Shown here piece by piece: positions 1 to 9,908 of a stretch of DNA of 64,000 nt. The stretch covers positions 16,485,001 through 16,549,000 of the forward strand of contig NC_083389.1 of NCBI RefSeq assembly GCF_031755915.1. Direction: 5' to 3'. Made by a program: the position numbers and the translations under genes. This DNA is from Ziziphus jujuba (lineage: Eukaryota > Streptophyta > Magnoliopsida > Rosales > Rhamnaceae). Position 1 is the first letter of the stretch. Every line of letters starts with the position of its first letter. The notes beneath the pieces are model-generated. The model saw nothing but the letters and a program-made list of their open reading frames with translations. It made no database searches and was not told the DNA's origin.

Positions 1-1917
1 CACTCTCAAATTATCATAATTTGGCAACTTTCCAGACCAGACATACTCAGGTGTTTCAAAATTTAAAGCAGTCGATGGTGACAAATTAACAAGATGCATA
101 GCAGTCATAACTGCTTCACCCCAAAATAACTTTGGCAAACCTGATGACACTAGCATACATCTGACCTTATCCAGCAAGGTCCTATTCATCCTCTCAGCAA
201 CACCATTTTGCTGAGGGGTATGCCTGACAGTTCTGTGTCTCACCATTCCTTGAGTCTTACAAAAATTATCAAACTCCCTATTACAGAATTCAAGACCATT
301 ATCTGTTCTCAAAGCCTTTACTGTCCTATTTGCTTGTTTTTCAACAAGTAGTTTCCACTCTTTAAACTTATTGAAGGCCTCATCTTTGGACTTCAATAAG
401 ATGACCCACACTTTCCTAGAATGGTCATCTATGATGGACATAAAGTACCTGTTTCCACTCTGAGTGGAGACTTTAGCAGGACCCCAAAGGTCAGCATGAA
501 CATAATCAAGTACAGCTTTAGCTCTATTTGAATTCAAATTAAAACTGAGCCTATGTTGCTTACCTAAAATGCAATTCTCACAAAAGTCTAATTTGCTTAT
601 TTGATCCTTACCAAAAACTTGTTGCTTATTCAGATAATACATACCTTTCTCACTTATATGGCCTAATCTATTATGCCATAACAGAGTTTTATCTGTAAAT
701 GTCTGAATTGAAGCATTGCATGAATTAGACACAGCTTCACCAAGCAAAACATACAAACCATTTTTCTTAATGCCTTTAAAAGCAACAAAAGAGCCTTTTG
801 AAATTCTCATTTTTCCATTCTCAGTTTTAGTGGTATAGCCAGCCTCATCCAGCATTCCAAGAGAAATTAAATTTCTCCTTAAACCAGGCACATATCTAAC
901 TGAGTTTAGAGTCTTAACAGTGCCATCATCTAGTTTAAATTGAACATTACCTAAACCAACAACTTTACAGGAATGATCATCACCAAGGAGAACTTGTCCT
1001 CCTTCATATTCCTTATAAGACTGAAAAATATCAAGTATAGGACTCATATGGAATGAACACCCAGAATCTAGAACCCATTCAGTCTTATTTTGTTCAGTGT
1101 TAGCCACAAGAACTTCACCAGACTCATCACTCGAGGTGACAGCAGCAAGATCACTGCTCACCTGAGTCTTACTTTTGTCATCTCTCTTTTTCTTGTAGCA
1201 AAATCTCATTATATGACCTTCCCTCTTACAGTAATAACATTTTCGACCTCTAGTTCTTGATTTGGATCTGGAGTGATCTCTACTCCTAGCTCTAAACTCA
1301 GAATTACCCAAAGTCCTTGTTTGACTTCTTCCTCGAACATTAAGACCTTCTGCCTTAGACTCAGATTTCATTTCAATATCCCTAGATTTTAAAGAACTTA
1401 TCACCATATCTAAGGACAAGAAATCACGGCCATACTTTATGGCATTCTTAACCTCTCTATAAGACTCAGGTAAAGAGTTTAACAGAATCACAGCATTGTG
1501 TTCATCACTAAAAGTGACTTTACAATTAGCAAGATCAAGTATTAAATGATTAAACATATCAAGATTAGAGTCCAAATCTTTATTGGTGTCCATCTTAAAG
1601 CCAAAAAACTGCTCAAGCAAAAGAATACGATCAGGCAGAGACCTTACCAGATATAACTGTTCTAGTTTATGCCACATTTCAGAAGTGGTAGTTACATCAT
1701 CTACCTTTCTCAGCACATTATCTGACAAGTGAAGAATGATCGTACTCAGAGCAATCTTATCCATCTCCAATTTCTTGTCTTCCGAGAGATCTGCAGAGAA
1801 TGTTCCATCTATAGCTCTTGCTACTTTCATCTGGACAAGAACAGCCTTCATTTTCTTCCTCCAAAGCAGGAAGTCCCCTTTGCCATTGAAGATCTCCACT
1901 TCAATCTTTGATGCCAT
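1..1917 (-). CDS. Ty1/copia gag-pol polyprotein, 5' part (truncated by window edge)
   Basis: A single open frame of 639 codons runs from the ATG at 1917 down to base 1; I checked every codon and found no stop. Gag comes first (starting MASKIEVEIFNGKGDF), then a basic Arg/Ser-rich stretch and a CCHC zinc knuckle near 1198-1240 (CYYCKREGHIMRFC). The protease follows (WVLDSGCSFHM; active motif DSG), then a pre-integrase domain with the motif HNRLGH, and an integrase core with the features HADLWGP, RTDNGLEF and TPQQNGVAERMNR. The remaining integrase, reverse transcriptase and RNase H should lie left of the window. In this family the polyprotein makes the capsid and the enzymes for copying and insertion. 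The intact frame suggests a fairly young element. The start follows directly from the primer site and is the first ATG after it. Confidence 0.93.
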   Translation of the reverse strand, partial: MASKIEVEIFNGKGDFLLWRKKMKAVLVQMKVARAIDGTFSADLSEDKKLEMDKIALSTIILHLSDNVLRKVDDVTTTSEMWHKLEQLYLVRSLPDRILLLEQFFGFKMDTNKDLDSNLDMFNHLILDLANCKVTFSDEHNAVILLNSLPESYREVKNAIKYGRDFLSLDMVISSLKSRDIEMKSESKAEGLNVRGRSQTRTLGNSEFRARSRDHSRSKSRTRGRKCYYCKREGHIMRFCYKKKRDDKSKTQVSSDLAAVTSSDESGEVLVANTEQNKTEWVLDSGCSFHMSPILDIFQSYKEYEGGQVLLGDDHSCKVVGLGNVQFKLDDGTVKTLNSVRYVPGLRRNLISLGMLDEAGYTTKTENGKMRISKGSFVAFKGIKKNGLYVLLGEAVSNSCNASIQTFTDKTLLWHNRLGHISEKGMYYLNKQQVFGKDQISKLDFCENCILGKQHRLSFNLNSNRAKAVLDYVHADLWGPAKVSTQSGNRYFMSIIDDHSRKVWVILLKSKDEAFNKFKEWKLLVEKQANRTVKALRTDNGLEFCNREFDNFCKTQGMVRHRTVRHTPQQNGVAERMNRTLLDKVRCMLVSSGLPKLFWGEAVMTAMHLVNLSPSTALNFETPEYVWSGKLPNYDNLRV

Positions 1918-1969
1918 TCTTGATCATATGAGTTCTTGATACAGAATCTTCACCAACCTTCCTAACCAG

Positions 1970-1981
1970 GCTCTGATACCA
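1970..1981 (-). other. Primer binding site for initiator tRNA-Met
   Basis: The minus strand reads TGGTATCAGAGC, the classic 3'-end complement of plant initiator Met-tRNA. It lies 2 nt inside the LTR and about 50 nt upstream of the gag start, as expected for a copia element oriented leftward. Confidence 0.93.
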
Positions 1982-2380
1982 CTTGTTAAGAAAAAACAGC
2001 AAGAACAAGAACTTAAAAACAAAAGAAAAACACACACAGTTTTAACGAGGTTCGGCCAAACTGATGCCTACGTCCTCGTGCTCAGGTTCTGAGCTTCTGC
2101 TATTATTATTCAAAATTGAGAACAACAAGAGCTTCACAGGTTCTTCAATGGTGACTCACATAGAACAACACCCAAAACCAACCCGTAAGCCCATATACAC
2201 CCTCACTCAATCTGTCTTAACCAATCTCACAAAGAAATTGTTCTACACCTACAGATTATCTCAAAGAGTTTGTACAATACACGAAGAACTTAATTCCCTC
2301 TCAAAATCTCTGAAAACCAAACTCAATTCTTAGCTCTGTAATCTGTAAAACCAGTATATTTGAAAGAAGATGAAGGCCGT

Positions 2381-2388
2381 TATTTATA
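2381..2388 (-). promoter_or_regulatory. Probable TATA box of the copia LTR
   Basis: The minus strand reads TATAAATA in a GC-richer context, roughly in the middle of the LTR. That is where the U3/R boundary would be expected. Position and motif only; transcription start not known. Confidence 0.55.
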
Positions 2389-2521
2389 CTCAGTATTGCT
2401 GTTGCTGATGTGGCAATCCAAGATGACGTGGACCAATGATAATTAGCCCTTCATATAACAACCATAACTAACCCACATGGCCTGCACGTGGTTCTGTTAT
2501 TCAGATAAAACCAACATTGAG

Positions 2522-2625
2522 CCAATACGACGCCGTCCTACTTATATCATTAAACCAGATACAAAACGCTGTCGTTCTTATTCTCCAAATGATATAACTG
2601 TATTATATCCAAAACGACACCGTTT
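2522..2625 (-). promoter_or_regulatory. Three related ACGNCGTTTT-type motifs in U3
   Basis: Three imperfect-palindrome copies of one motif occur on the + strand: CCAATACGACGCCGTCC (2522-2538), ACAAAACGCTGTCGTT (2561-2576) and CCAAAACGACACCGTTT (2609-2625). They sit upstream of the TATA box in the element's own orientation, where repeated enhancer motifs are common in copia LTRs. That they bind a factor is inference. Confidence 0.45.
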
Positions 2626-2706
2626 CTTACTTCCTTCATGCACAAGCATAAGCAGATGTACACCAGTTCTCTACATTCCTCAACTCTTGAGGATTATTTC
2701 TTTACA

Positions 2707-4633
2707 GTCAGTGTGAAGAATAACAGGCTTTCTGGGAATATTCCTAGTGGCTTGTGGACATCAATAAATATGTCTATCTTCATATTGAGCAACAACTCGT
2801 TTACTGGCGAGCTTCTTGAGAAGCTGTCCTTGAAGCTTTCTCGGCTCGAAATTAATGACAACAAGTTTTCTGGTAAGATTCCCGTTGGAGTGTCTTCCTG
2901 GAAGAGTTTAGTGGTGTTTAAGGCCAACAATAACCTCTTGACAGGTTCTATTCCTCAAGATTTAACTACTCTTTCTGGTCTAACAACTCTTTTTCTTCAT
3001 CACAACCAGCTTACAAGTTCCCTTCCATCAGATATAGTATCATGGAAGTCCTTAAGTACTCTTAATCTTGCTCAAAATCAACTCTCTGGACCACTTCAAC
3101 AGAAACTTGGTTTCTTACCAAGCCTTACTGAATTAGACCTGTCACAAAACCAATTTTCTGGTCAAATTCCATCTGAATTTGGCCTTCTGAGTCTCATTAT
3201 TCTCAATCTTTCTTCTAATCACCTAAGTGGGGTAATCCCAAGTGAATTTGAGAACCCTGCATATAGCAACAGCTTCTTGAACAATCCAGGTCTATGTGCG
3301 GGTAGTGGATTGGTAAATCTCAGGAACTGCAATTTTAATCCCACAAAGTCCAATAAAATTTCTACCCAATCTCTTGCTCTTGCTCCGATCATAGCATCAG
3401 TGGTAGCAGTAATTTTGTTGGCTTTTTGCATATTACTTTTTTGTGTTCAGAGGCTACGGGAGAAAACATGTTTGGATTCAAAATGGAAGATGACCTCATT
3501 CCAGCGGTTGAATTTCACAGAATCAAAAATCCGGTCGGGATTGACTGAAAGCAACCTCATTGGAAGTGGAGACGCAGGTAAAGTTTACCGAGTTGCTGTG
3601 AATCGTTTTGGCGAAGTTGTTGCAGTTAAAAAATATGGAACAAAAGGAAGTTAGATGAGAGACTTGAAAAGGAATTCACAGCAGAAGTCAAAATACTTAG
3701 TTCAATTCGACATTCTCATGTAGTGAAGCTAATGTGCTGTCTTTCCATTGAGAACTTAAAGCTTCTGGTCTACGAGTATCTTGAAAACCGTAGCCTGGAT
3801 CTATTGCTGCACCGTAAAAACAGGCCACCTGACTTTTCAGAAGGTTTTGGTACAGTCCAAAATGTTGTTCTGGACTGGCCTAAGAGGACGAAAATTGTAG
3901 TAGGGGCTCACATGGACTGCTATATGCACCATGACTGTGTTCCACCCATTGTTCATCAAGACATAAAATCGAGCAACATTTTGTTGGATTCAGATTTCAA
4001 AGCAAAAATAGCTGATTTTGGTCTAGCCAAGTTGTTGATCAATCAGGGTGAACCTGCTGCAATGTCAACTGTGGCTGGTTCTTTTGGCTACATGGCTCCA
4101 GGTAAACTGAACCCCCTCCAAAAACTCTGCTTATCCTTTACTCACCTACTTTTTCCATTAAAGATTGTGAAAAGATTCATGTTTCCATATCTTAAATTGC
4201 AGAATATGCTCAATCAACACGACTGAACGAGAAAATTGATGATTACAGTTTTGGGGTTGTCTCCCTCGAATTGGCAACTGGAAGACAAGCTAATCAAAGT
4301 GATGAACACACATCCCTTGCAGAATGAGCGTGGCGTCATTTTAAAGAAAGCAACGCCATAGTTGAAGCCTTGGATGAGGAGGTCAAGGAACCTTGTTATT
4401 TGGATGATATGTGCAATGTCTTCAAACTTGGGATAATCTGTACTGGCACACTGCCTTCGACCAGGCTTTCCATGAAGGAGGTTGTACACATTTTGCTTAG
4501 ATGTGGCAACCAACTTGCTAATGGCCAAATGATTGTTTGGAATGAATATGATTTTGCTCATCCCCTCTAGGACTCTAATCGTGAGAGAGATTTGGAAGAG
4601 GACAACCATAGCAGTTTGGTTTCCATTGTATAA
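2707..4633 (+). pseudogene. LRR receptor-like kinase, 3' half, copy A (disrupted)
   Basis: This matches copy B (56059-59233) closely: the last LRRs, a membrane segment near 3375-3440, a juxtamembrane stretch, then the kinase. It begins exactly at the copia LTR edge, so the signal peptide and most LRRs should lie beyond the retroelement, off-window. Lesions relative to B: a run of 6 rather than 7 A at 3628-3633 shifts the frame in the VAVKK region; HRD reads HQD near 3955; Trp to TGA at 4325-4327; Arg to TAG at 4568-4570. The intron at 4102-4202 (GT...AG) splits the codon for the Glu of the APE motif, as in B. The family is LRR-RLK subfamily XI (HSL1-like), plasma-membrane receptors for peptide ligands. 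The lesions plus the insertion make function very unlikely. Confidence 0.9.
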
Positions 4634-5522
4634 TTTTGTTTTTGGCTCTTATTTTCCTTTAGAAGACAGGCTTGGAAGGGGGTGTTCGACAATAGCACAC
4701 CTCGCTATTTGGAACAATAAGGATGTCTGAGAGTGCTCTTCAAGCTGATTGAACCATAGCTTGTACGTCAAGTCCTAACAACTATGTTACCTTGTATACA
4801 GTAGCACTTAGAGTGATAAACCAATTATGTTTAAGTAAAAATAAGGACTATATTAGTGATCATCAATAATAATAATTCCAAAAGTTTAAACTTAAAAAAG
4901 AATAAAAAAGAACCATCTATGTTATATGTTCAATTTATGCTAGTGACCACAAAGAAAAAAAAATCAAAGGGAACGAATGAACAATCATTTAAATTTCACA
5001 TTTCATACTTTTCAGCAATGGGGTCCCTGTCAATGGATCATCATTCTCACTTAATTGTCCGGTGATGTACAAGGTATATCTTCCAGTGGAAAAGAAAAAA
5101 AAAAAAACATAAAGGCTAATATATAGGGGGAAAAAAAAATGCACAGATCACAGAAAGTAACAGAGAATTATTCACCAAAAGTGACTACTCAATGAACAGT
5201 GTAGCATCTCCCATTTTATTCCACAATTCAGGAGAAAATGATCTTATACGCTTTATACCAACATAATGCCCAAACTATAAACAAAATAAGCAGAGAATCA
5301 CAGGCTGAGGCACGAAAAGCTTGAGCCCTGCAGCCCACCCTTGACTGCGTATTTGGTCTGTCACATTAATTAGATCTGGACATTTACCATGACACCAAAA
5401 TAACGTTATTGTACATGCTGAAGGACGGCCCTAAAATGTAAGCCACGTTTGGAAAAAGTTTACGAAGTTTGTTGGTTGGCCAATTCTTTTGGGCCAAAAA
5501 CTTGGAAATATTGATGACAAAA
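4634..5522 (+). other. 3' flank of copy A, duplicated at 59234-60086
   Basis: No gene seen. The stretch aligns over nearly its whole length with the flank of copy B, with small indels and substitutions, and ends at the MULE target site. It shows that the receptor-kinase duplication included about 0.9 kb of 3' sequence. Confidence 0.85.
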
Positions 5523-5531
5523 TTTCATAGG
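5523..5531. repeat. MULE target-site duplication, left copy
   Basis: TTTCATAGG directly precedes the left TIR and is repeated exactly at 30665-30673. Nine bases is the usual Mutator TSD length. Confidence 0.93.
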
Positions 5532-5613
5532 GGGGAATTTGGCCCAATACCCTCATAGGACCGAGGTTAATGAATTTTGCCCCCTCACTTCATATCTTTT
5601 TTGTTCTACCCCT
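5532..5613 (+). repeat. MULE left terminal inverted repeat
   Basis: 82 bp identical to the reverse complement of 30583-30664; similarity becomes patchy beyond this point. In MULEs the TIR holds the transposase binding site and often the gene promoter. Confidence 0.95.
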
Positions 5614-5884
5614 TCAATCTTTTATAATCCCAAAATACCCTTATTTTATTTTTTTATATGTTTTTTTCTTTCCTTTCTTCGACTTTTCTCCTCCATGTCT
5701 TTATCCATAACCAGACCATTAGGAGCCCTTTGTTTCCTTTCGCATTGGCCGGATTGTAAGCGTGGAGATTGTGCGTTATGAAGAAGATGGTGAAGAGGCG
5801 GCTCAGAGAGAAAACTGCAGGGTTTTAGAGAGCCCTAGGAGCAGAAGCAGAAGCAACAGGTAGGCAACAGCGAAGTAGGAAAGC

Positions 5885-6252
5885 ATGAGGCTCATTCGAT
5901 CAATCACTGGTAATCTTCTCCTCTCCATTTTCAAATTCTTAAGCTTTTCCCCAGACATTTTCTTACTTGTTTCGCTAATAATGAAATAGTTTTTTTTTTT
6001 ATAAAATAAATAATATATTTTAGATTGTTATTGGGACGGAGGAACTACGCAAGCAGTGTCTCTAATTTTGATTTTCTTTTACTGGTTTTGGGATTTTCTT
6101 TTTTTTGGGAGAAATTGTGAAAGTTGTGTTCTGTTTTTTTTTTTTTTTAATAACGGTGGTGGTAGGCATTTCTTGCTGAGAGATATGTATGATGATATGA
6201 TGCTGGATGGAGTACAACCAACTAGGGATACATTCCATTCTGTCATCAGTTA
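5885..6252 (+). pseudogene. Captured PPR gene fragment (At4g35850-like)
   Basis: A possible first exon at 5885-5909 (MRLIRSIT then a GT donor) is followed by intron-like sequence. A second coding piece near 6160-6252 reads FLLRDMYDDMMLDGVQPTRD before running into a stop. The latter is a pentatricopeptide motif that I recognise from the mitochondrial PPR protein type At4g35850. Only about one PPR repeat is present, so it cannot make a working RNA-binding protein. It lies just inside the MULE TIR on the + strand, the arrangement expected of a host fragment captured by a Pack-MULE-type event. The first-exon link is less certain than the PPR piece. Confidence 0.6.
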
Positions 6253-6335
6253 GTGGAAAGGTGCTTTCATGTTTGTTATTATGGACTTTCATTCTTTCTG
6301 GAATTTTCCGTTTGCTTGATTTTGTTTTGTTGCAG

Positions 6336-6638
6336 GTGGATAAGCAAAATGCTCATTTCTTTGGTGTTACGATCAATGCGCAACAAGCCGAGTGTGGTAT
6401 TGTAGTAAGAGTTACTTCAAATGCACAAAGCAAATTTAAGGTATGTATATTTCATATTTTTGCATTTAAATTTTTTATATACCATGTTTGATGACTATGA
6501 ACTCTCTCTCTCTCTCTCTGCATCTGCATTTTCTTTTGTGTTGCTGATGTGACATTAAATTTATAATCTAATTGCTTTATTTTCCAGTTACTTTATTTCG
6601 AGCAAGATGTGAATGGCGGTTATGGTTTGGCCCTACAG
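6336..6638 (+). pseudogene. Two captured exons of an unidentified gene
   Basis: The exon at 6336-6440 (starts VDKQNAHFFGVTINAQQ, ends with donor AAG|GTATG) and the exon at 6588-6638 (LLYFEQDVNGGYGLALQ, flanked by TTTCCAG and GTACC) share a compatible phase and read without stops. Codon-like composition and clean splice sites suggest a real host gene. I do not recognise the family. It lies between the PPR and CTF18 pieces, so the MULE may have joined exons from three sources. Confidence 0.5.
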
Positions 6639-7024
6639 GTACCATATCTTCCTTTCTATTGTGTCTCCAATCCAATTTCCATTTTATAGTGCATATGATT
6701 TTTGCATTCTGAAAGCTGTCATGGTTGTTTAAAAATTTTGAAGCATAGATGGAGTCAACAGTGCCAATGATCATATACAATTGGTAGAAATGTTTTGTAA
6801 TACTCTTGTCATGTTAAACTTTCTGCTGTTATATCCTTCAATTTCTAAGTACTATGTGTCTCTAATTTATTTTCAAAGCATAAAATTGTGGCTGTGAAAT
6901 TGTGATTTTGAATATCACACATGGGTAGAACTTAAAATTAGTAACCTACCTGTGAATGTGAAAATGATGCTCAACTTGTCTTTTCAAGTGAATGCTTCTT
7001 CATCCAGCTTCCAATTTCCACACA

Positions 7025-7043
7025 CCCCCCCCCCCCCCCCCCC
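7025..7043. repeat. Poly-C run
   Basis: Nineteen consecutive C. A homopolymer of this length is prone to length errors in sequencing. Confidence 0.9.
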
Positions 7044-7289
7044 AAATGAAATCCATGGGTTTGGTCCCTGATGTATGTATTTGTATATATATGCTTCTTT
7101 TTTTTTTTTTTCATTTTTGTTTTTTTTCACATGGATCTGCATTAATTTTTATCTGCTGAATATTATATTCTTTCAAGATTGGAAATTTTGTATAAAGTTA
7201 CTTTGTGTTTTTTTTTTCTTTTTTTTTTTCCCTAGCTATTACAATGTATTGTTTTGTGTTATAGGTTACTTTATACAACAGTTTAGTTT

Positions 7290-8140
7290 CTTGATGTAGT
7301 GCAGATGAACTCTGTCACTGTTGAGTCGAGGCCAAAGTGCTTGGTTGGCATTATTTTTTATGGTTTCCCTTCTTATTCTAGAATGTATGCAGAAGAAACA
7401 AGTTACTACTTTTTCTCTAGGTGATTGATGAAATGGATGGAGCTCTTGGTGATGGCAAAGGTGCTATGGAGGTTATTCTAAAGATGGTAATTGTGTGTTT
7501 TCCATTATTGAATGCTGCTTATTTACACGCTTATTTGTGTTTTAATATAATTGTAGTTATAGTTATTTTATTACTATAATTGCTGTTGGTGATTAAATAT
7601 AACTGCTTTCGTTGTTATCAGTTATTGTTGTCATGTATAATTCTTGTTTTCCTTAATGTTTAATGCAAACTGTCAGTTATTGCATTTACTTCATTATCAA
7701 CATGAGAATCATAAGGGAAATTTATTGTTTAAACTCCATGGTTGCACATTATATACGTTAACAGAAACCTCCATTTCTACCGAGGGTAATATATTCAGCT
7801 ATGGTGGTTTTTATTTCCCAGTGCTCATTATATTTTTCACTTTTATTTTATGTTGTTCATATATTTTTGTGCAGATAAGAAGTCTGATACAGGGAAGGAG
7901 AATTTGCCTTACATTGCAGAAAATCATGAAAGTACATAGAAAGTTTATCATTCATATGGAGTTTCCTTTTCATGATTCCTTGGAAAATGGTACACCCGAA
8001 AGTTTATCATTCATGTGGAGTTTCCTTCTCATGATTCTTTTCATGCAAACTAGATAGTATTTTTTGCTTATTGACAGCTACTTGCTATCTACAGGGTTCA
8101 TATATTTGTTCAACCAACAGTTAATCGTGTTGCCAGGAGG
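7290..8140 (+). pseudogene. CTF18: Captured CTF18 (alternative clamp-loader subunit) fragment
   Basis: Four collinear exon pieces match the AAA+ core of CTF18, the RFC-like clamp-loader subunit used in sister-chromatid cohesion. They are 7290-7343 (DVVQMNSVTVESRPKCL), 7421-7486 (VIDEMDGALGDGKGAMEVIL, the Walker B-region signature of CTF18), 7875-7937 (DKKSDTGKENLPYIAENHES, then a stop) and 8096-8140 (VHIFVQPTVNRVARR). Splice sites flank the pieces, and the Walker B Asp-Glu pair is present. The Walker A region, the short exon expected before the third piece and all C-terminal parts are missing, so it is not functional. It sits on the + strand inside the MULE, consistent with capture of genomic DNA including introns. 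Confidence 0.78.
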
Positions 8141-8250
8141 TGATCCTTGACTACCATGGCTGATGTTTAATTGCTGTGACAATTTCAAGCCTTTCCATTT
8201 CTGATGGGGAACATTGGGTCAAGTCGGGATTGATACCAACAGAGGCTTTT

Positions 8251-8309
8251 GTAGGAGCTGTAATATTATCTAGGAGCTGTAATATTCTCTAGGGGTGTAA
8301 TATTCTCTT
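8251..8309. repeat. Short tandem repeat, ~19-bp unit, three copies
   Basis: TAGGAGCTGTAATATTNTC occurs twice and a slightly shorter variant (TAGGGGTGTAATATTCTC) once, head to tail. No coding sense. Confidence 0.75.
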
Positions 8310-8782
8310 GTTTTTATTCATAAAACACTTGTACAATTTCCTCTTGCTAATTCAGATTTTGTTTTTAGTTTTTGTACTTGATTTTCGTGTCAATATGATG
8401 TGTAAGGATCCAATTTCATTATTAAATTCTCCATATTATTTGATATGTGGAGAAGCAATAAATAAGAAGGATGATAATTTAAATGGATGGTATCAATCAC
8501 TTTTACATGAATGGCTCCATGGTAGTATGTCCAAATGAGACTTGTTAGGAGGGAATTAATTGTCTGGCTTTTGTAAACTATTTAAATACATGGATACCTA
8601 TGAAAGTGTAAAGTAAAAATAACAGTTTTCCATTTCTCATTGACTGTCTCGAATACAGGTGATAATATTAAAACAATTTTTTTGACCATCCCTCATTTCT
8701 ATCTACCCTCATTAACTTCTGTCCCTGCTACCACATTAAATGTATACTGTATCTTCCTCTCTCTTTCTCTTTTGTTGGTTAG

Positions 8783-8946
8783 GTACCTTTCAGCCTTCTT
8801 TCTTTGCATTGAGGAACATTGTAGAAAATCCCAAAATCTCTTCAGTTCAGTTCACTCTCCCTGCATCATCTGAAAATCTTCATTGTGGAGCCCATACACT
8901 TCAAAAGGATGTAATTAAATTGTACGTTTCTGCAGATCGGAGTTAA
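8783..8946 (+). pseudogene. Exon-like piece, unidentified
   Basis: After a pyrimidine tract and a TTAG acceptor-like site the frame reads LRNIVENPKISSVQFTLPAS and continues about 25 residues to a stop at 8944. Composition looks coding, but I cannot assign a family. It may be a further captured host exon of the MULE. Confidence 0.3.
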
Positions 8947-9908
8947 CGATTACCTGGTATGTGGATATATATACATATATATATACATAATTTGGCTTTA
9001 TGCTACTTCTTTACATAATTTTTTTTATCATTTATAATAAATTTTTTCTATCTTAATGTTTTGAAATCATGAACTCCTAATAGTAAACATAAATGGCTTA
9101 ATAAGTAAGCCAAAAAATAAATACAATATACTTCATATTAATTTTGTTAATTGATTTTACGAAAAAAATTTCCTAAAATATATTTTACGTATAGGTGATA
9201 GATAAAGTCAAAATCAAATAATGACTTAGCCTTATCACAATACTAGTAGTGAGGAAAAAGTATGAATTGGTACGAACAAAGGAGGCGTTATAAACTATGA
9301 ACAAAAAATTAAATATAATATTATAAAAATGAATCAAAAATGTTTTGTTTGAATTCACAGAAAGATGATATCGAGGTCAAATTTAGAGCATTAGACCTTT
9401 CAATGGATTGATTTAATTAATAAATATATATATATATATATTAGCCTAAGAATAAGAATTTAATTAGTCAATATTGTATGAAAAAAATAACATTTACATG
9501 GTCAGAAAGGGAAAACATTGACCAACTACAAAACTCGTTTGTCTTCTCTATCCAGCAGCTAGTACCTTCTATCAGCTTTCATAGGGTGTGTTATAAATAT
9601 AAATATGTGTACATATATGGCAACATTTTTCCCTTAAACAGCATTTGTACTCATTTACATAAAATGCATTCCTATTTTATCTTTACTCATTTACTGAAAA
9701 TGCATTTGTATTTGTATTTAAAATGCTATTCTAGTAGGCGTTAATAACATAATTGTTTGGCTTATTTTATATACTCATTTACTAAAAATGTATTTGTATT
9801 TTTTCATTACTTTTGCTTCAGGATTATAGTTAAACCTTCCAGCAAAGATTCTACGATTGCAGAAGTAGATACTTAGTATGTTTTGAATTGGTAAACTCTT
9901 TGTGCTCA
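8947..9908. other. AT-rich spacer upstream of the MULE transposase
   Basis: No gene seen. It contains (AT)n stretches near 8965-8990 and 9424-9441. It should hold the 5' region of the transposase gene, but I cannot point to a specific promoter. Confidence 0.5.

Larger units (their letters stand above)
1984..2706 (-). repeat. 5' LTR of the copia element
   Basis: 723 bp bounded by the near-perfect inverted termini TGTTAAGAAA (1984) and TTTCTTTACA (ends 2706), so it has TG...CA ends in either reading. The primer site abuts its left side. Its right side abuts sequence aligning with the LRR region of receptor-kinase copy B, which fixes the boundary. The matching 3' LTR is off-window to the left, so the target duplication (expected copy near 2707-2711) cannot be verified here. 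Confidence 0.88.
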
